A stretch of 64,000 nt of DNA from contig JHYJ01000007.1 in assembly GCA_000621425.1 (NCBI GenBank), positions 62,001 through 126,000 on the forward strand, in the 5' to 3' direction. Below, one piece after another: positions 1 to 7,931 of this stretch (the stretch's first letter is position 1; each line of letters starts with the position of its first letter). Source of the stretch: Lachnospiraceae bacterium AB2028. GTDB taxonomy: Bacteria > Bacillota > Clostridia > Lachnospirales > Lachnospiraceae. The notes below the pieces were generated by a model that searched no databases, was not told the origin of the DNA, and saw only the letters and a list, made by a program, of their open reading frames with translations. The translations under genes were made by a program, and so were the position numbers.

Positions 1-63
1 CTATTATGTCACAACCGGCTGCAGACCTTACATCGTTTTCAGATAAATCCTCGTGTCGCTGCA

Positions 64-1659
64 TCAGGGATCCACAGAAGCATTCTGGTCCATCGCAGCC
101 TGCGCCGCGGCCGCGGCCGCCATTTCATTAAGCTGTGCCGCCATGGCCTTGCAGTTATCAATGCTGCCTGTTGCTATAGCAGCCTGCATAGCAGCGGTAT
201 ATTCAGGATTAGCAGACGCAATACCCACAACCGCAGTCCTGGGTGTTGCCTTATAAGTACTGTTGTTTACAACCTCACGGCTTACTTCCACGCCGTTCTC
301 ATAAACGATTTTCCAAAGCTTTGCAGTGTAGCCTATATGTGCAGATGTAGCACTTACATAACCTATAGGCTGTGAAGCATCAGCAACTATGTCTTCATGA
401 TCAGGAACAGTCTCAGTAAGGATCTCGCTTTCAAACTCAACCTTCCTGCCGGGATCCCTGGTCTCTACGCCATAGATGTTGAATGTGATTTTTTTATTTT
501 CAGTATATCCCTCTATATAAATAGGATAATCAGTATTGTTTACGAACCTGAAATCCTTTCCTGATGACTCCGCTATAGCAGCATCAGCAGATTTATCAAC
601 ATAGTTAACTACCATTGAGTGGCTGTTTCTTTCAACCACCTGAAGCTCTGCCCTAAGTACAGCGTTGTAAAGCGTGGATGATACCTGGCAGATACCGCCG
701 CCAAGACTCTCTACCACCTGACCGTTTAAGTATGAACCTGCAAGGTAATAACCATTCTCCTCAGTGAAGGGCTTGATAGTATTGTATGCCGAGAACTCCT
801 CACCCGGATAAAGAACGGTGCCGTTTATAAGCCTGCAGCCGTTAGCCACATTTCCGCTTCTGTTGCTGCCGGATGATGAATAGCTGGTAGTAAATGATCC
901 GAGAAGATCATGAACCTTTGCAAGATCCTCCACAGATGTATCAGGCTCCGTTGCTACTACCGGAAGATTTATTGTAGTCTGTCCTGCTCTGTAATCCGCA
1001 TAGAATTCATTCTCAAGCTGAGCTACAGCAGCTGCAACATCAAGTCCCTGACCGCCTTCGCCGTTAATGATCGTAAAATCACCACCCTCTCTTACAAGAG
1101 TAGGGTTTTCAACAGGTATATCGTAGACAGAGCAGTTTTCCTCAAGATAAGCGGAAAGAGCTGCCTCATCAAATGAAATCTCCAAAGGGAAATTCAGGCC
1201 ATTGTGTTCAATGTCCTTTTTCATTTTATATCTTGCAATAACATTTCCGTCAGTAGTATTTTCAGCAGCCTGAGCTACTACTTCAGGATTACTCCAAACC
1301 GGTGACAGATCAGCAACAGTTACAGACACTTCCGTATCCTGTGCAACCACCAGCGTAACCTGGCTTGCGGAAAGCTGTGCGATATAATCCTCAACAGCAG
1401 TTCTAGCCTCATCCTCAGTCATGCCTGATACGTCTATGTCATCAATGTGCACACCGGGGAAAATCTTGCTGTCGCTGCTATCTTCCTCGTCATCTCCTTC
1501 GTCGTCAGGTGGTAAAAAAGTAAGCGTTCCCTTGACAAGTTCACCTGCATTCGCCTTTATTCCCTGCAGATCATCAAACATGCCAAAACTCCCGGCAAAT
1601 GCCAGGAATGCAGTAGTCATCATAATAAAAATAATTGTCTTCTTAAGATTAGTCTTCAT
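64..1659 (-). CDS. VanW family protein, membrane anchored
   Basis: Predicted 531-residue envelope protein. The N-terminus has a basic stretch followed by one hydrophobic segment (about residues 6-25) that reads as a signal peptide or anchor, then an acidic Asp/Glu/Ser linker. Residues 60-230 fit the peptidoglycan-binding-4 repeats usual before VanW domains. The VanW domain follows (about 245-400), with the hallmark motifs YPGEEFSAYN and GGGICQVSSTLYNAVL. The C-terminus is Ala-rich. VanW proteins are widespread in Clostridia, and their biochemical role is not settled. I place the start at the ATG at 1659, five bases after a GAGGTG ribosome site; a GTG two codons upstream is in frame but overlaps that site. 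A sigma-A-like promoter lies just upstream. Confidence 0.85.
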   Translation of the reverse strand: MKTNLKKTIIFIMMTTAFLAFAGSFGMFDDLQGIKANAGELVKGTLTFLPPDDEGDDEEDSSDSKIFPGVHIDDIDVSGMTEDEARTAVEDYIAQLSASQVTLVVAQDTEVSVTVADLSPVWSNPEVVAQAAENTTDGNVIARYKMKKDIEHNGLNFPLEISFDEAALSAYLEENCSVYDIPVENPTLVREGGDFTIINGEGGQGLDVAAAVAQLENEFYADYRAGQTTINLPVVATEPDTSVEDLAKVHDLLGSFTTSYSSSGSNRSGNVANGCRLINGTVLYPGEEFSAYNTIKPFTEENGYYLAGSYLNGQVVESLGGGICQVSSTLYNAVLRAELQVVERNSHSMVVNYVDKSADAAIAESSGKDFRFVNNTDYPIYIEGYTENKKITFNIYGVETRDPGRKVEFESEILTETVPDHEDIVADASQPIGYVSATSAHIGYTAKLWKIVYENGVEVSREVVNNSTYKATPRTAVVGIASANPEYTAAMQAAIATGSIDNCKAMAAQLNEMAAAAAAQAAMDQNASVDP

Positions 1660-1703
1660 AATCACACCTCACTTTGAAACTGCAGCCCGATCTCACTGAC
1701 CAG

Positions 1704-1732
1704 GTTATATTCTGCTGTCCCCCGAACTGCAA
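1704..1732 (-). promoter_or_regulatory. sigma-A-type promoter for the VanW gene
   Basis: On the minus strand TTGCAG and TATAAC are separated by 17 bases, 45 bases upstream of the VanW start. Spacing and hexamers fit a vegetative promoter; expression is inferred. Confidence 0.5.
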
Positions 1733-1806
1733 CAATCGCTAACCCCCATACGTGTGCATCCTTGCACTATGACCCAAAAAAGTCTAAAATATAATAGTTG
1801 CCGTTA

Positions 1807-1917
1807 TTACATAGAAAGGTATGCCGCTATAGACGGTACTATCATCGCAAGAGCGAGAATAACTATCAAAATAGTCCTCAATACCTTGCGTCCCTTATTG
1901 CTGTGCATATTAAACAT
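1807..1917 (-). CDS. small single-pass membrane protein, 36 residues
   Basis: A short open frame below usual length cut-offs. It begins MFNMHSNKGRK and continues with a hydrophobic helix of about 20 residues (VLRTILIVILALAMIVP) ending in SAAYLSM-like residues. The positive-inside N-terminus followed by one helix suggests a small inner-membrane protein. Support for reality is good: a GGAG ribosome site eight bases before the ATG, and upstream a near-consensus promoter (1971-1999) pointing at it. It lies between the VanW gene and a divergent membrane-anchored gene. No family assigned; it resembles in outline other tiny one-helix Firmicutes proteins, but that is only a size and topology likeness. 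Confidence 0.6.
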   Translation of the reverse strand: MFNMHSNKGRKVLRTILIVILALAMIVPSIAAYLSM

Positions 1918-1970
1918 TACAATTTCTCCAAAAAATATGTTTAAAAATCGTCATTTTTTCTAATTTGGTA

Positions 1971-1999
1971 ATTATAAATGAAAATGCCTGTTTTGACAA
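1971..1999 (-). promoter_or_regulatory. strong sigma-A promoter for the 36-residue protein
   Basis: Minus strand TTGTCA, 17 bases, TATAAT (5/6 and 6/6 to consensus). It overlaps the first codons of the divergent gene starting at 1978. Predicted transcription start near 1964 gives a leader of about 47 bases. Confidence 0.6.
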
Positions 2000-2592
2000 G
2001 TGTAGTAATCTTCATAATTTTGCTGTTCTGGTTCATAAAACGCTCTGCCAAGAAAAGCCGTGATGAGATAGAAGCTTTTGTGAACAGGGAGAATGAAGCC
2101 AACACTACCAGGAAACAGCCTATTGATGACCTGCCCTACATAAAAATACCGGAAGAATTATTTCTTATAGAATACACAGACTGCGCAAAAATGCAGGAAG
2201 TCATGAGAAACTTAGACTTTCTGAAAGACAAGCGGATACTTAATCTTACCGGAATCAGTAACACAGATTTGAAATTACAATACGGTGCCGCAAACCTGCC
2301 GGAACTTTCAGAATGCGATGAAAGATACACATTGCTGGTACGGAACCTGCAAAACTTTGCGGAATGTCTTTCAGATGATGGTGATGAACAAAGCGCCATA
2401 AAAATTTTAGAATTTTCCATTTCTACAGGAAGTGATGCCTTGGGGAGCTATTCCCTGCTCACAAAACTTTACGAAAAGGCTGGCACTCCCGAAAAAATAA
2501 ACGCGCTCAAAGAAAAAGCTGCCGGGCTTAACAGCCTGACAGCTCCATCCATAATGCGTATGCTTGAAAAAGCGACAGATACGCCTATTTAA
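1978..2592 (+). CDS. membrane-anchored protein of unknown function
   Basis: 204 residues. Residues 4-20 form one hydrophobic helix followed by KRSAKK, so the rest (a soluble, mainly helical domain) should be cytoplasmic. Residues 120-190 have helix-turn-helix spacing reminiscent of a TPR-like repeat (SIKILEFSISTGSDALGSY region and the following pair), but no firm family. There is no clear ribosome site. A second ATG at 1984 lies five bases after a TATAAA, so a leaderless message is possible. The 3' end overlaps the convergent PfkB gene by eight bases, an arrangement that leaves no room for a terminator between them. Confidence 0.6.
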   Translation: MKMPVLTSVVIFIILLFWFIKRSAKKSRDEIEAFVNRENEANTTRKQPIDDLPYIKIPEELFLIEYTDCAKMQEVMRNLDFLKDKRILNLTGISNTDLKLQYGAANLPELSECDERYTLLVRNLQNFAECLSDDGDEQSAIKILEFSISTGSDALGSYSLLTKLYEKAGTPEKINALKEKAAGLNSLTAPSIMRMLEKATDTPI

Positions 2593-3529
2593 TATTCGCA
2601 ATCTTTTCGGGAGTCTTGTCCATTCCCCATATCAGCCGTCTCCACTGGGCAACTTCATCCACTGTCATGAATCCGTTTGATGTGCCCATGAATCCTACTT
2701 TGTATGATGCAAAAAGCAGCGCGTTCTTTATAGCATTTACAGAATCCTTAGTCTCCACATAGTAATGAAGGAAACATGCAAACAGCGCATTACCGGCACC
2801 AACGGAATTCACCACTTCATTAGTCTTTACACAGTCATAGTGAACATGTATGTTCTGATCTCTGTCATAAAGTATGAGACCTTTATTTCCCTGACCCATT
2901 ACCATAACGGATATGTCATACTTTTCAGCTAAGTCCTTCATAAAACCGAAGGGATCATTATCCACGCAGTCATCATCAACATAGAGAATTGATGCCTCCC
3001 TAAGGAAGTCTTCATTATACTGTTCCTTTTCCCTCTCAAAAGTATGCATATTAACTGCTACTGGAACTTTGTACTTTGCGGCTATCTCTAAAAATGGTCT
3101 GCAGAAGTTTGCATTTGCAACTACTAACAGTTCCGATGATGCAATAAGAGGTGTTACCATGGACATATCATATGTAACATTACGAAGATCCTTGATATCC
3201 TCAAATACTTGTTTCTTTCTGTCCTTCCCGCAAAGTATTACCTGGGTTGCAGTAGCTTCAGCTATAGGAAGTATATGTTCGGTAGAAATGGTGACCTTTC
3301 TATCATTGGGATTGAGTACTTCCATATCTAAGTTACGTCCGACTATGGAAAGAAAATGCACTTCATCACCAAGCCAGGTAAAAGCAAGGCTTTCGTTAAA
3401 AGCATCGCCTCCGGCTTCCGTGAATATGGTGTTCGGCATGCTTCTTGATGAAACATAAGGTACCGGAACTTCATCCACATTGACAATGGTTTCAATCTGT
3501 GTAATTCCCGCAACTGTAATTCTGCTCAC
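2585..3529 (-). CDS. PfkB-family sugar kinase-like protein with altered GAGD motif
   Basis: 314 residues with a complete PfkB (ribokinase-type) layout: the N-terminal di-glycine signature AGGDAFNESLAFTWLG at residues 39-54, a central Rossmann-like core, and the C-terminal nucleotide site near 241-252. In active family members the second signature is DTxGAGD, whose last Asp is the catalytic base. Here it reads NSVGAGNAL, with Asn247 in place of that Asp. Substrate is therefore unknown and activity may be low or absent. Translation starts at GTG 3529, seven bases after an AAGGAGGGG site. It is a single gene with its own promoter region upstream and converges on the membrane-anchored gene at 1978. 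Confidence 0.8.
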   Translation of the reverse strand: MSRITVAGITQIETIVNVDEVPVPYVSSRSMPNTIFTEAGGDAFNESLAFTWLGDEVHFLSIVGRNLDMEVLNPNDRKVTISTEHILPIAEATATQVILCGKDRKKQVFEDIKDLRNVTYDMSMVTPLIASSELLVVANANFCRPFLEIAAKYKVPVAVNMHTFEREKEQYNEDFLREASILYVDDDCVDNDPFGFMKDLAEKYDISVMVMGQGNKGLILYDRDQNIHVHYDCVKTNEVVNSVGAGNALFACFLHYYVETKDSVNAIKNALLFASYKVGFMGTSNGFMTVDEVAQWRRLIWGMDKTPEKIANIK

Positions 3530-3607
3530 TTCAACCCCTCCTTAATTCTACCGCATAAAATTACTCTTTTATCATTAACAAAAAATAATTCCGTAAACTT
3601 AGTCTGA

Positions 3608-3636
3608 ATTATATCATAATCATACTGTGTTAACCA
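3608..3636 (-). promoter_or_regulatory. candidate promoter for the PfkB-like gene
   Basis: Minus strand TGGTTA, 17 bases, TATAAT. The -10 is perfect and the -35 weak. Leader of about 70 bases. The rest of 3530-3709 shows no coding potential that I can see. Confidence 0.4.
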
Positions 3637-3709
3637 TCCCATGTTGTCTGCCGGAAAGACTTAACCATCGTTCTGTACAAAGCAAAAGCCTTACATGGCC
3701 TGCACGATA

Positions 3710-3742
3710 AAAAAGGTCACCGTGCAATCAGCACGATGACCC
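3710..3742 (-). terminator. rho-independent terminator after the SCP2 gene
   Basis: On the minus strand an 11-base stem (GGTCATCGTGC with GCACGGTGACC, one G-T pair) with a five-base loop is followed by six T. It lies about 48 bases beyond the SCP2 stop codon. Confidence 0.75.
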
Positions 3743-3789
3743 TTGTATACTCACTATAAACCTACGAAAGATTTATTATTCCGTAATTC

Positions 3790-4299
3790 TTATTTCTTTG
3801 TTGTTGCCTTCTTAGCAGGCTTAGCAGCAGGTTTCTTAGCCTCAGCCTTAACTTCTGCCTTTACCTCTTCCTTCTTAGCAGGCTCAGCTTTCTTAGCAGG
3901 CTCAGCTTTCTTAGCAGGTGCTGCCTTCTTAGCAGGTGCCTTCTTTGCGGGAGCTGCCTTCTTAGCAGGTGCTGCCTTCTTTACTCCGAATACGCTCTTA
4001 AGCTCAGCAACCTTCTCAACATTACCTTCAACACGGATCTTGCCCTCGTTGAATGCTGCAACAGCATCAAGCTTGCCATCTACGATAGCGATTATATCGC
4101 TGCCGTCAGCAATGATCTTTGCATCATGATCATAATACTCATAAGGCTCAACTGCACCCTTGCCTTCCTTAACAGCAACATAGAATGCGCCTTCGCCTTC
4201 TCCAGTCACATCGATCTGCACAGCCACATCACCAGTCTTGCTGACGTCAAGCTTTGCAAATTTCTTCTGCACATAATCAACAATCTTCTCGTATGTCAT
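3790..4299 (-). CDS. SCP2 sterol-carrier domain protein with histone-like Lys/Ala/Pro tail
   Basis: 169 residues from the ATG at 4299, which sits behind an AGGAGA site; longer versions lack one. Residues 1-105 match a small SCP2-type lipid-binding domain (hydrophobic pocket fold; motifs VAVQIDVTGEGEGAFYVAV and ALKIIADG-like IIADGSDIIAIVDGKLD, ending FNEGKIRVEGNVEKV). From residue 107 to the end the chain is almost only Lys, Ala, Pro and Glu in repeats of KKAAPA and KKAEPA, ending KKATTKK. Such tails are known from histone H1-like bacterial proteins and bind nucleic acid or acidic polymers; SCP2 domains do not normally carry one. A near-consensus promoter drives it. The tail closely resembles that of the repeat protein at 24481. 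Confidence 0.75.
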   Translation of the reverse strand: MTYEKIVDYVQKKFAKLDVSKTGDVAVQIDVTGEGEGAFYVAVKEGKGAVEPYEYYDHDAKIIADGSDIIAIVDGKLDAVAAFNEGKIRVEGNVEKVAELKSVFGVKKAAPAKKAAPAKKAPAKKAAPAKKAEPAKKAEPAKKEEVKAEVKAEAKKPAAKPAKKATTKK

Positions 4300-4401
4300 A
4301 GTTCTCTCCTTTTCTCTAAAGCCGTTCGCGTCTCCCCAACACCGGCTATTTACATGTGTAAGCTTGCATAAACCAACATGCTTTCTTATAATTACGCTAA
4401 C

Positions 4402-4430
4402 ACTATATCCCAAAAAAAAATTTGAGTCAA
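4402..4430 (-). promoter_or_regulatory. sigma-A promoter for the SCP2 gene
   Basis: Minus strand TTGACT, 17 bases containing nine T, TATAGT. Close to consensus. It overlaps the divergent nth promoter, so the two should compete for polymerase. Confidence 0.65.
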
Positions 4431-4451
4431 CACTTTTTTAATATTTATAAC
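4422..4451 (+). promoter_or_regulatory. candidate nth promoter, possibly leaderless
   Basis: Plus strand TTGAGT, 18 bases, TATAAC, ending only four bases before the nth ATG. No ribosome site is present, so the message may start at or very near the AUG. Confidence 0.4.
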
Positions 4452-4455
4452 AAAA

Positions 4456-5091
4456 ATGAACCAAAAAAATCTGCAAAAAATACTAAATAGACTGGATGAC
4501 CACTACGGCACCGATGCCAAATGTTACCTTGATCATTCCACTGCATGGCAGCTGCTTATTGCTACAATTTTAAGTGCGCAGTGTACGGATGCAAGGGTAA
4601 ACATTGTTACCGCAACGCTGTTCCAAAAGTATCCTACGGTTAAAGCCTTTGCCGAAGCAGACCTTAAAGAACTTGAGCAGGACATACACTCCACCGGTTT
4701 CTACCATAATAAAGCTAAAAACATAATTGCATGCTGCCGCGTACTCTTGGAAAAATATGACGGCGAAGTTCCTTCTTCAATAGAAGAACTGACTGCCCTT
4801 CCCGGAGTAGGCAGAAAAACCGCAAATGTGATAAGGGGAAATATATACAACGAGCCCAGTATTGTAGTAGATACACATGTCAAAAGAGTTTCAAAAAAAC
4901 TGGGGCTCACTGAAGAGACGGATCCTGTAAAAGTTGAATTCGACCTTATGAAAAAACTCCCGAAGGATCACTGGATACTTTGGAATCTACAGATAATCGC
5001 CCACGGCCGCAGCATCTGCAAAGCCCCTAAGCCAAATTGTGAGAACTGCTTTCTTAAAGATTTGTGCGACACCGGAAAAAAAATCAAATAA
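4456..5091 (+). CDS. nth: endonuclease III
   Basis: 211-residue DNA N-glycosylase/AP lyase of base excision repair, removing oxidised pyrimidines. The helix-hairpin-helix LPGVGRKTANV (residues 115-125) carries the catalytic Lys121, and the catalytic Asp is Asp139 in VVDTHVKRVSKKLG. The C-terminus holds the [4Fe-4S] ligands Cys188, Cys195, Cys198 and Cys204 with the classic C-x6-C-x2-C-x5-C spacing. Length is normal for the family. It is a single gene between two convergent or divergent neighbours, with a bidirectional terminator after it. No ribosome site precedes the ATG. Confidence 0.95.
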   Translation: MNQKNLQKILNRLDDHYGTDAKCYLDHSTAWQLLIATILSAQCTDARVNIVTATLFQKYPTVKAFAEADLKELEQDIHSTGFYHNKAKNIIACCRVLLEKYDGEVPSSIEELTALPGVGRKTANVIRGNIYNEPSIVVDTHVKRVSKKLGLTEETDPVKVEFDLMKKLPKDHWILWNLQIIAHGRSICKAPKPNCENCFLKDLCDTGKKIK

Positions 5092-5104
5092 CGCAACAAA
5101 TAAA

Positions 5105-5138
5105 ATGCCGCACCCTTTCGGATGCGGCACTTCTTTTT
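5105..5138. terminator. bidirectional terminator between nth and ferredoxin
   Basis: TGCCGCA and TGCGGCA arms (5106-5112, 5123-5129) flanked by T-runs on the plus strand and A-rich sequence upstream, so it can serve both convergent genes. Confidence 0.75.
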
Positions 5139-5156
5139 TCATTTTGTCTTTGGAAA

Positions 5157-5327
5157 TTATTCCTCAGAAATAGCACCAACAGGGCAGTTACCTGCGCATG
5201 TTCCGCAGCTGATGCAAGTATCAGCATCGATAGTGTACTGAGAATCTCCCTGAGAGATAGCGCCAACAGGGCAGTTACCCTCGCAAGTTCCACAGCTGAT
5301 GCATGAATCATTGATTACATATGCCAT
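5157..5327 (-). CDS. 2[4Fe-4S] ferredoxin
   Basis: 56-residue clostridial-type ferredoxin, low-potential electron carrier for PFOR, hydrogenase and similar enzymes. It has two copies of [17 protein letters not shown], each giving the C-x2-C-x2-C-x3-C ligand pattern for one cluster. The ATG at 5327 is preceded by a strong AGGAGGAA site; the longer in-frame extension upstream has none. It is monocistronic. The likely redox partner in this window is the PFOR at 9070-12627. Confidence 0.95.
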   Translation of the reverse strand: MAYVINDSCISCGTCEGNCPVGAISQGDSQYTIDADTCISCGTCAGNCPVGAISEE

Positions 5328-5372
5328 AATAGATTTCCTCCTCTTTTGTGTTTTTTTACTCTGTGGAAAGCT

Positions 5373-5398
5373 TAACACAGTATAATTAGTTAGTGTTA
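5373..5398 (-). promoter_or_regulatory. inverted repeat around a -10-like box upstream of ferredoxin
   Basis: TAACAC and GTGTTA arms flank TATACT (minus strand, 5379-5384), 46 bases before the ferredoxin start. This could be an operator, though six-base arms occur by chance. Confidence 0.25.
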
Positions 5399-5493
5399 GC
5401 AAACCTTTGTTTACTTATAAAAACCTATGCTGTTTACTGCGATCTATGATAGAATTAAGTGTATTGTTCATAACCGGTTACGAATAAAAAACT

Positions 5494-6054
5494 ATGACAG
5501 ATGAAGAAAAAAAAGAATTAAAAGAACTACGCATAGAGATGCAGTCTCTCAAAGAGCAGAAATACCAGCTTGAAACTGTAATCCTTGATGTGCGTAATCG
5601 CCGCGCGTTTTTATCTCAATGGAAACGACGTTCACTTATCGGCTTCCTCCTTTCTTTAGGCGCTTACATTTTCGTGCTTGCAAATATTTATTTCTTTACA
5701 ATAAACACCGTTGCCGCTTCATCAAATGCCACTATCCTTGATTCTGCCGCAGTTTTTGTTACAGCAATGGGCTCCACGGTACTTGGGCTCCTATTCGTGA
5801 TCCATATGGTACTTCTGGTGTTTGTTATAGTAAGTGGTACAACTGCAATCGCCGAAATGGGCAACAGCAATTTCGCCGTTGCTCTTGCTGAACTCCTGCA
5901 TAAACGTAATTATCCCCGTGAGTTCAAAAAAAACGAGGAACAGGAATACCTGCTCCTCAGAGAAAAAGAAAGATTGCAATTAAATATAAACGAAATCACA
6001 CCAAGGCTGCACGAATTAGAGTCAATGGACAATCCATGGTGGGAGGCAAGATAA
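5494..6054 (+). CDS. coiled-coil membrane protein of unknown function
   Basis: 186 residues. An N-terminal charged helix (residues 1-40, heptad-like, EEKKELKELRIEMQSL) leads into two predicted membrane helices (about 48-70 and 85-118) and a second charged helix at the C-terminus (140-186). Both ends should be cytoplasmic. No recognised domain. No good ribosome site is seen before the ATG at 5494. It converges on the YfbR gene with only nine bases between stops and no evident terminator. Confidence 0.6.
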   Translation: MTDEEKKELKELRIEMQSLKEQKYQLETVILDVRNRRAFLSQWKRRSLIGFLLSLGAYIFVLANIYFFTINTVAASSNATILDSAAVFVTAMGSTVLGLLFVIHMVLLVFVIVSGTTAIAEMGNSNFAVALAELLHKRNYPREFKKNEEQEYLLLREKERLQLNINEITPRLHELESMDNPWWEAR

Positions 6055-6063
6055 CTTTTTTGA

Positions 6064-6663
6064 TCATATCTCCGGCCTGATGGCATCAAGAGTCTTCTTG
6101 TATGCCGGAAGGAACTCTTCAAGGAAAACATCAATCTCCTCAAGGTCCATAGCTTTTATAGATTCAAGGGTTGACTGCTCTGCATCAGCAAATTCGTCAT
6201 TACCTGCCTTTTTTTCTTCAAGACACTTAATATAAGCCGATATCTTATCAGCTGCTTTTACAAGCTTTACTTCGTACGCATATTCATCCTCCGGAAAAAG
6301 AACCTTTCGATACTCCTCGCGTATATCTTCCGGAAGAAGGGTGAGCAGACTTTCATTTGCATCATCCTCGATCTGCTTGTATGCACCTTTTATAGTTTTG
6401 TTCCTGTATTTTACGGGAGTAGGCATATCCCCGGTAAGGATTTCCGAAACATCATGATACATACCGAACATCGCAGCATGCTCCGCGTCAAGCTTTTTGC
6501 CAAAGCGCTTATTTCCTATCACGCAAAGAACATGTGACAACATGGCAACCTGGAGAGAATGTTCCGAAAGATTCTCCTCCTCGGAATTTCTCATAAGAGC
6601 CCATCTGTCTATCCATTTAAGCCTTGCCATCATGGCAAAAAAAGCATAATCACTATCACCCAT
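6064..6663 (-). CDS. yfbR: HD-domain 5'-deoxynucleotidase, YfbR-like
   Basis: 199 residues, the usual YfbR length. YfbR enzymes dephosphorylate deoxyribonucleoside 5'-monophosphates using a divalent metal. The HD ligands are visible: His35 in SEHSLQVA, His70-Asp71 in MYHDVSEILTGDMPTPVKY, and Asp139 in KAADKISAY. The SEILTGDMPTPVKY run is especially characteristic of this subfamily. It lies 18 bases downstream of the glycosyltransferase gene on the same strand, so the two are probably co-transcribed, with no functional link apparent. Confidence 0.88.
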   Translation of the reverse strand: MGDSDYAFFAMMARLKWIDRWALMRNSEEENLSEHSLQVAMLSHVLCVIGNKRFGKKLDAEHAAMFGMYHDVSEILTGDMPTPVKYRNKTIKGAYKQIEDDANESLLTLLPEDIREEYRKVLFPEDEYAYEVKLVKAADKISAYIKCLEEKKAGNDEFADAEQSTLESIKAMDLEEIDVFLEEFLPAYKKTLDAIRPEI

Positions 6664-6681
6664 TATCTTTCTCCACTTTCG

Positions 6682-7788
6682 TTAATCTTTTTTCTTGAAA
6701 ACCCAAACCTGCTGTACTTTATAACTTATAAAGAACAGTATCGGATCAACCACGATCTTTGTAATCATTGCAGGAATACCAAGCCACAGCGTCAGGTACT
6801 TAACAGCATTTGCTGATATAAGCATCTGGATGAACCAGAGAATAAAATATCTGGGACCAGATCCTGCAGCATCCTTTTTCCTGGTTTTAAATATCATGCG
6901 GTTTATGCAGTAATTGAATATGCCTGAGCATATACGCGCTATAACTGTCGAAACCACTATGTAGTTTATGCTCAGATTAAACAGGCCGACATTGAACTCC
7001 GGCATCCTGTTCGCAAGAAGACATACAAGAGCCGAAAACAATGCATAATCCACCACAAATGACCCTAAGGATGATGCAATGAATTTAAAGAAAACTTTAT
7101 ATATCCTTATGGAATCTTTTATCGGATTGAAGTGTGAGCTCTCATTCTCGTTAAGATATATGACTTCTATGGGAACCTCCATAAAAGGTATGCCCATGTC
7201 ATGAAGCTCAAATATCATATTCATTTCAAACTCATACCGTTCACCGGGAACAGCGCAGAGATCTGCAAGTATGTCCCTGCTAAAAACCCTGAGGCCGGTC
7301 TGGGTGTCAGATAGTGTAATATTTCCGAAAAGCTTAAGCAGCCTGCTGGTAAGCCTGTTTCCAAATCTTGAACGTGCAGGTATCTTTGTATCGGATTTAA
7401 AATCACGGCAGCCGAAAACTACCGGTTTATTTTTTCCTTCAAAATCATAAAAACCTTTGCAACACTTTAATGTATCCGAAACGGTATGCTGTCCGTCAGC
7501 ATCAAGAGTGACTACAGCAGAAACACCCGGCAGTGATTCTAAAACATATGAAAAACCCGTCTTAAGCGCTGCCCCTTTTCCTTTATTCACTTCGTGATGC
7601 AGCACCGTGATGTTTGCCTTTTCTCCGAGTCTCTCCACTTCTGCAAAGATTTCATTGTAGCTTTCATCACAGCCGTCATCAACGATCACAATATTCGAGA
7701 ATTCAGAAACCAGCCCTTCTACCACCTTTGTCATTTCCCTATCGGGATTATAGGCAGGTATAAGAGCGGCTATATCTTCGATCATCAT
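6682..7788 (-). CDS. GT2 glycosyltransferase fused to GtrA-like membrane domain
   Basis: About 368 residues. The first 230 are a family-2 glycosyltransferase of the dolichyl-phosphate mannose synthase type (AALIPAYNPD, IVIVDDG, VNKGKGAALKTGF, VVTLDADGQH with the metal-binding DxD). The C-terminal 130 residues contain four hydrophobic segments matching GtrA, a flippase-like module for polyprenyl-linked sugars. Together they suggest synthesis and handling of a lipid-linked sugar for envelope glycosylation. The reading frame is open to an ATG at 7854, but that ATG sits on a perfect hairpin and lacks a ribosome site. Two adjacent ATGs at 7788 and 7785 follow GAAAGAGGA, so I choose 7788, with moderate confidence in the start. 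Confidence 0.85.
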   Translation of the reverse strand: MMIEDIAALIPAYNPDREMTKVVEGLVSEFSNIVIVDDGCDESYNEIFAEVERLGEKANITVLHHEVNKGKGAALKTGFSYVLESLPGVSAVVTLDADGQHTVSDTLKCCKGFYDFEGKNKPVVFGCRDFKSDTKIPARSRFGNRLTSRLLKLFGNITLSDTQTGLRVFSRDILADLCAVPGERYEFEMNMIFELHDMGIPFMEVPIEVIYLNENESSHFNPIKDSIRIYKVFFKFIASSLGSFVVDYALFSALVCLLANRMPEFNVGLFNLSINYIVVSTVIARICSGIFNYCINRMIFKTRKKDAAGSGPRYFILWFIQMLISANAVKYLTLWLGIPAMITKIVVDPILFFISYKVQQVWVFKKKD

Positions 7789-7853
7789 TCCTCTTTCCGC
7801 CGCTTCTTTCGCGGCTGCGACAGCCTCTGTCTGCCGCATGTATAAAACATACA

Positions 7854-7888
7854 TAACGGTTCAGATCAATACAGATTCTGAACCGTTA
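7854..7888 (-). terminator. perfect 12-base inverted repeat, hairpin or weak terminator
   Basis: TAACGGTTCAGA (7854-7865) pairs exactly with TCTGAACCGTTA (7877-7888) across an 11-base loop. On the minus strand it lies after the DUF2752 gene and before the glycosyltransferase start. Only a broken T-run follows (TGTATGTTTTATAC), so it may be a weak terminator, an attenuator or a protein site. Confidence 0.4.
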
Positions 7889-7931
7889 CAAGTATACCAA
7901 AAGACAAGTATTTATAACAGTATAATACATT

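Noticed and set aside
3743-4129. Plus-strand Ala/Phe/Leu-rich frame over the SCP2 tail
   Set aside because: Antisense shadow of the Lys/Ala/Pro repeats; the minus-strand gene has promoter, ribosome site and domain.
5471-5480. Palindrome TAACCGGTTA upstream of the coiled-coil membrane gene
   Set aside because: Ten bases, single copy, no partner site found; not enough to call an operator.
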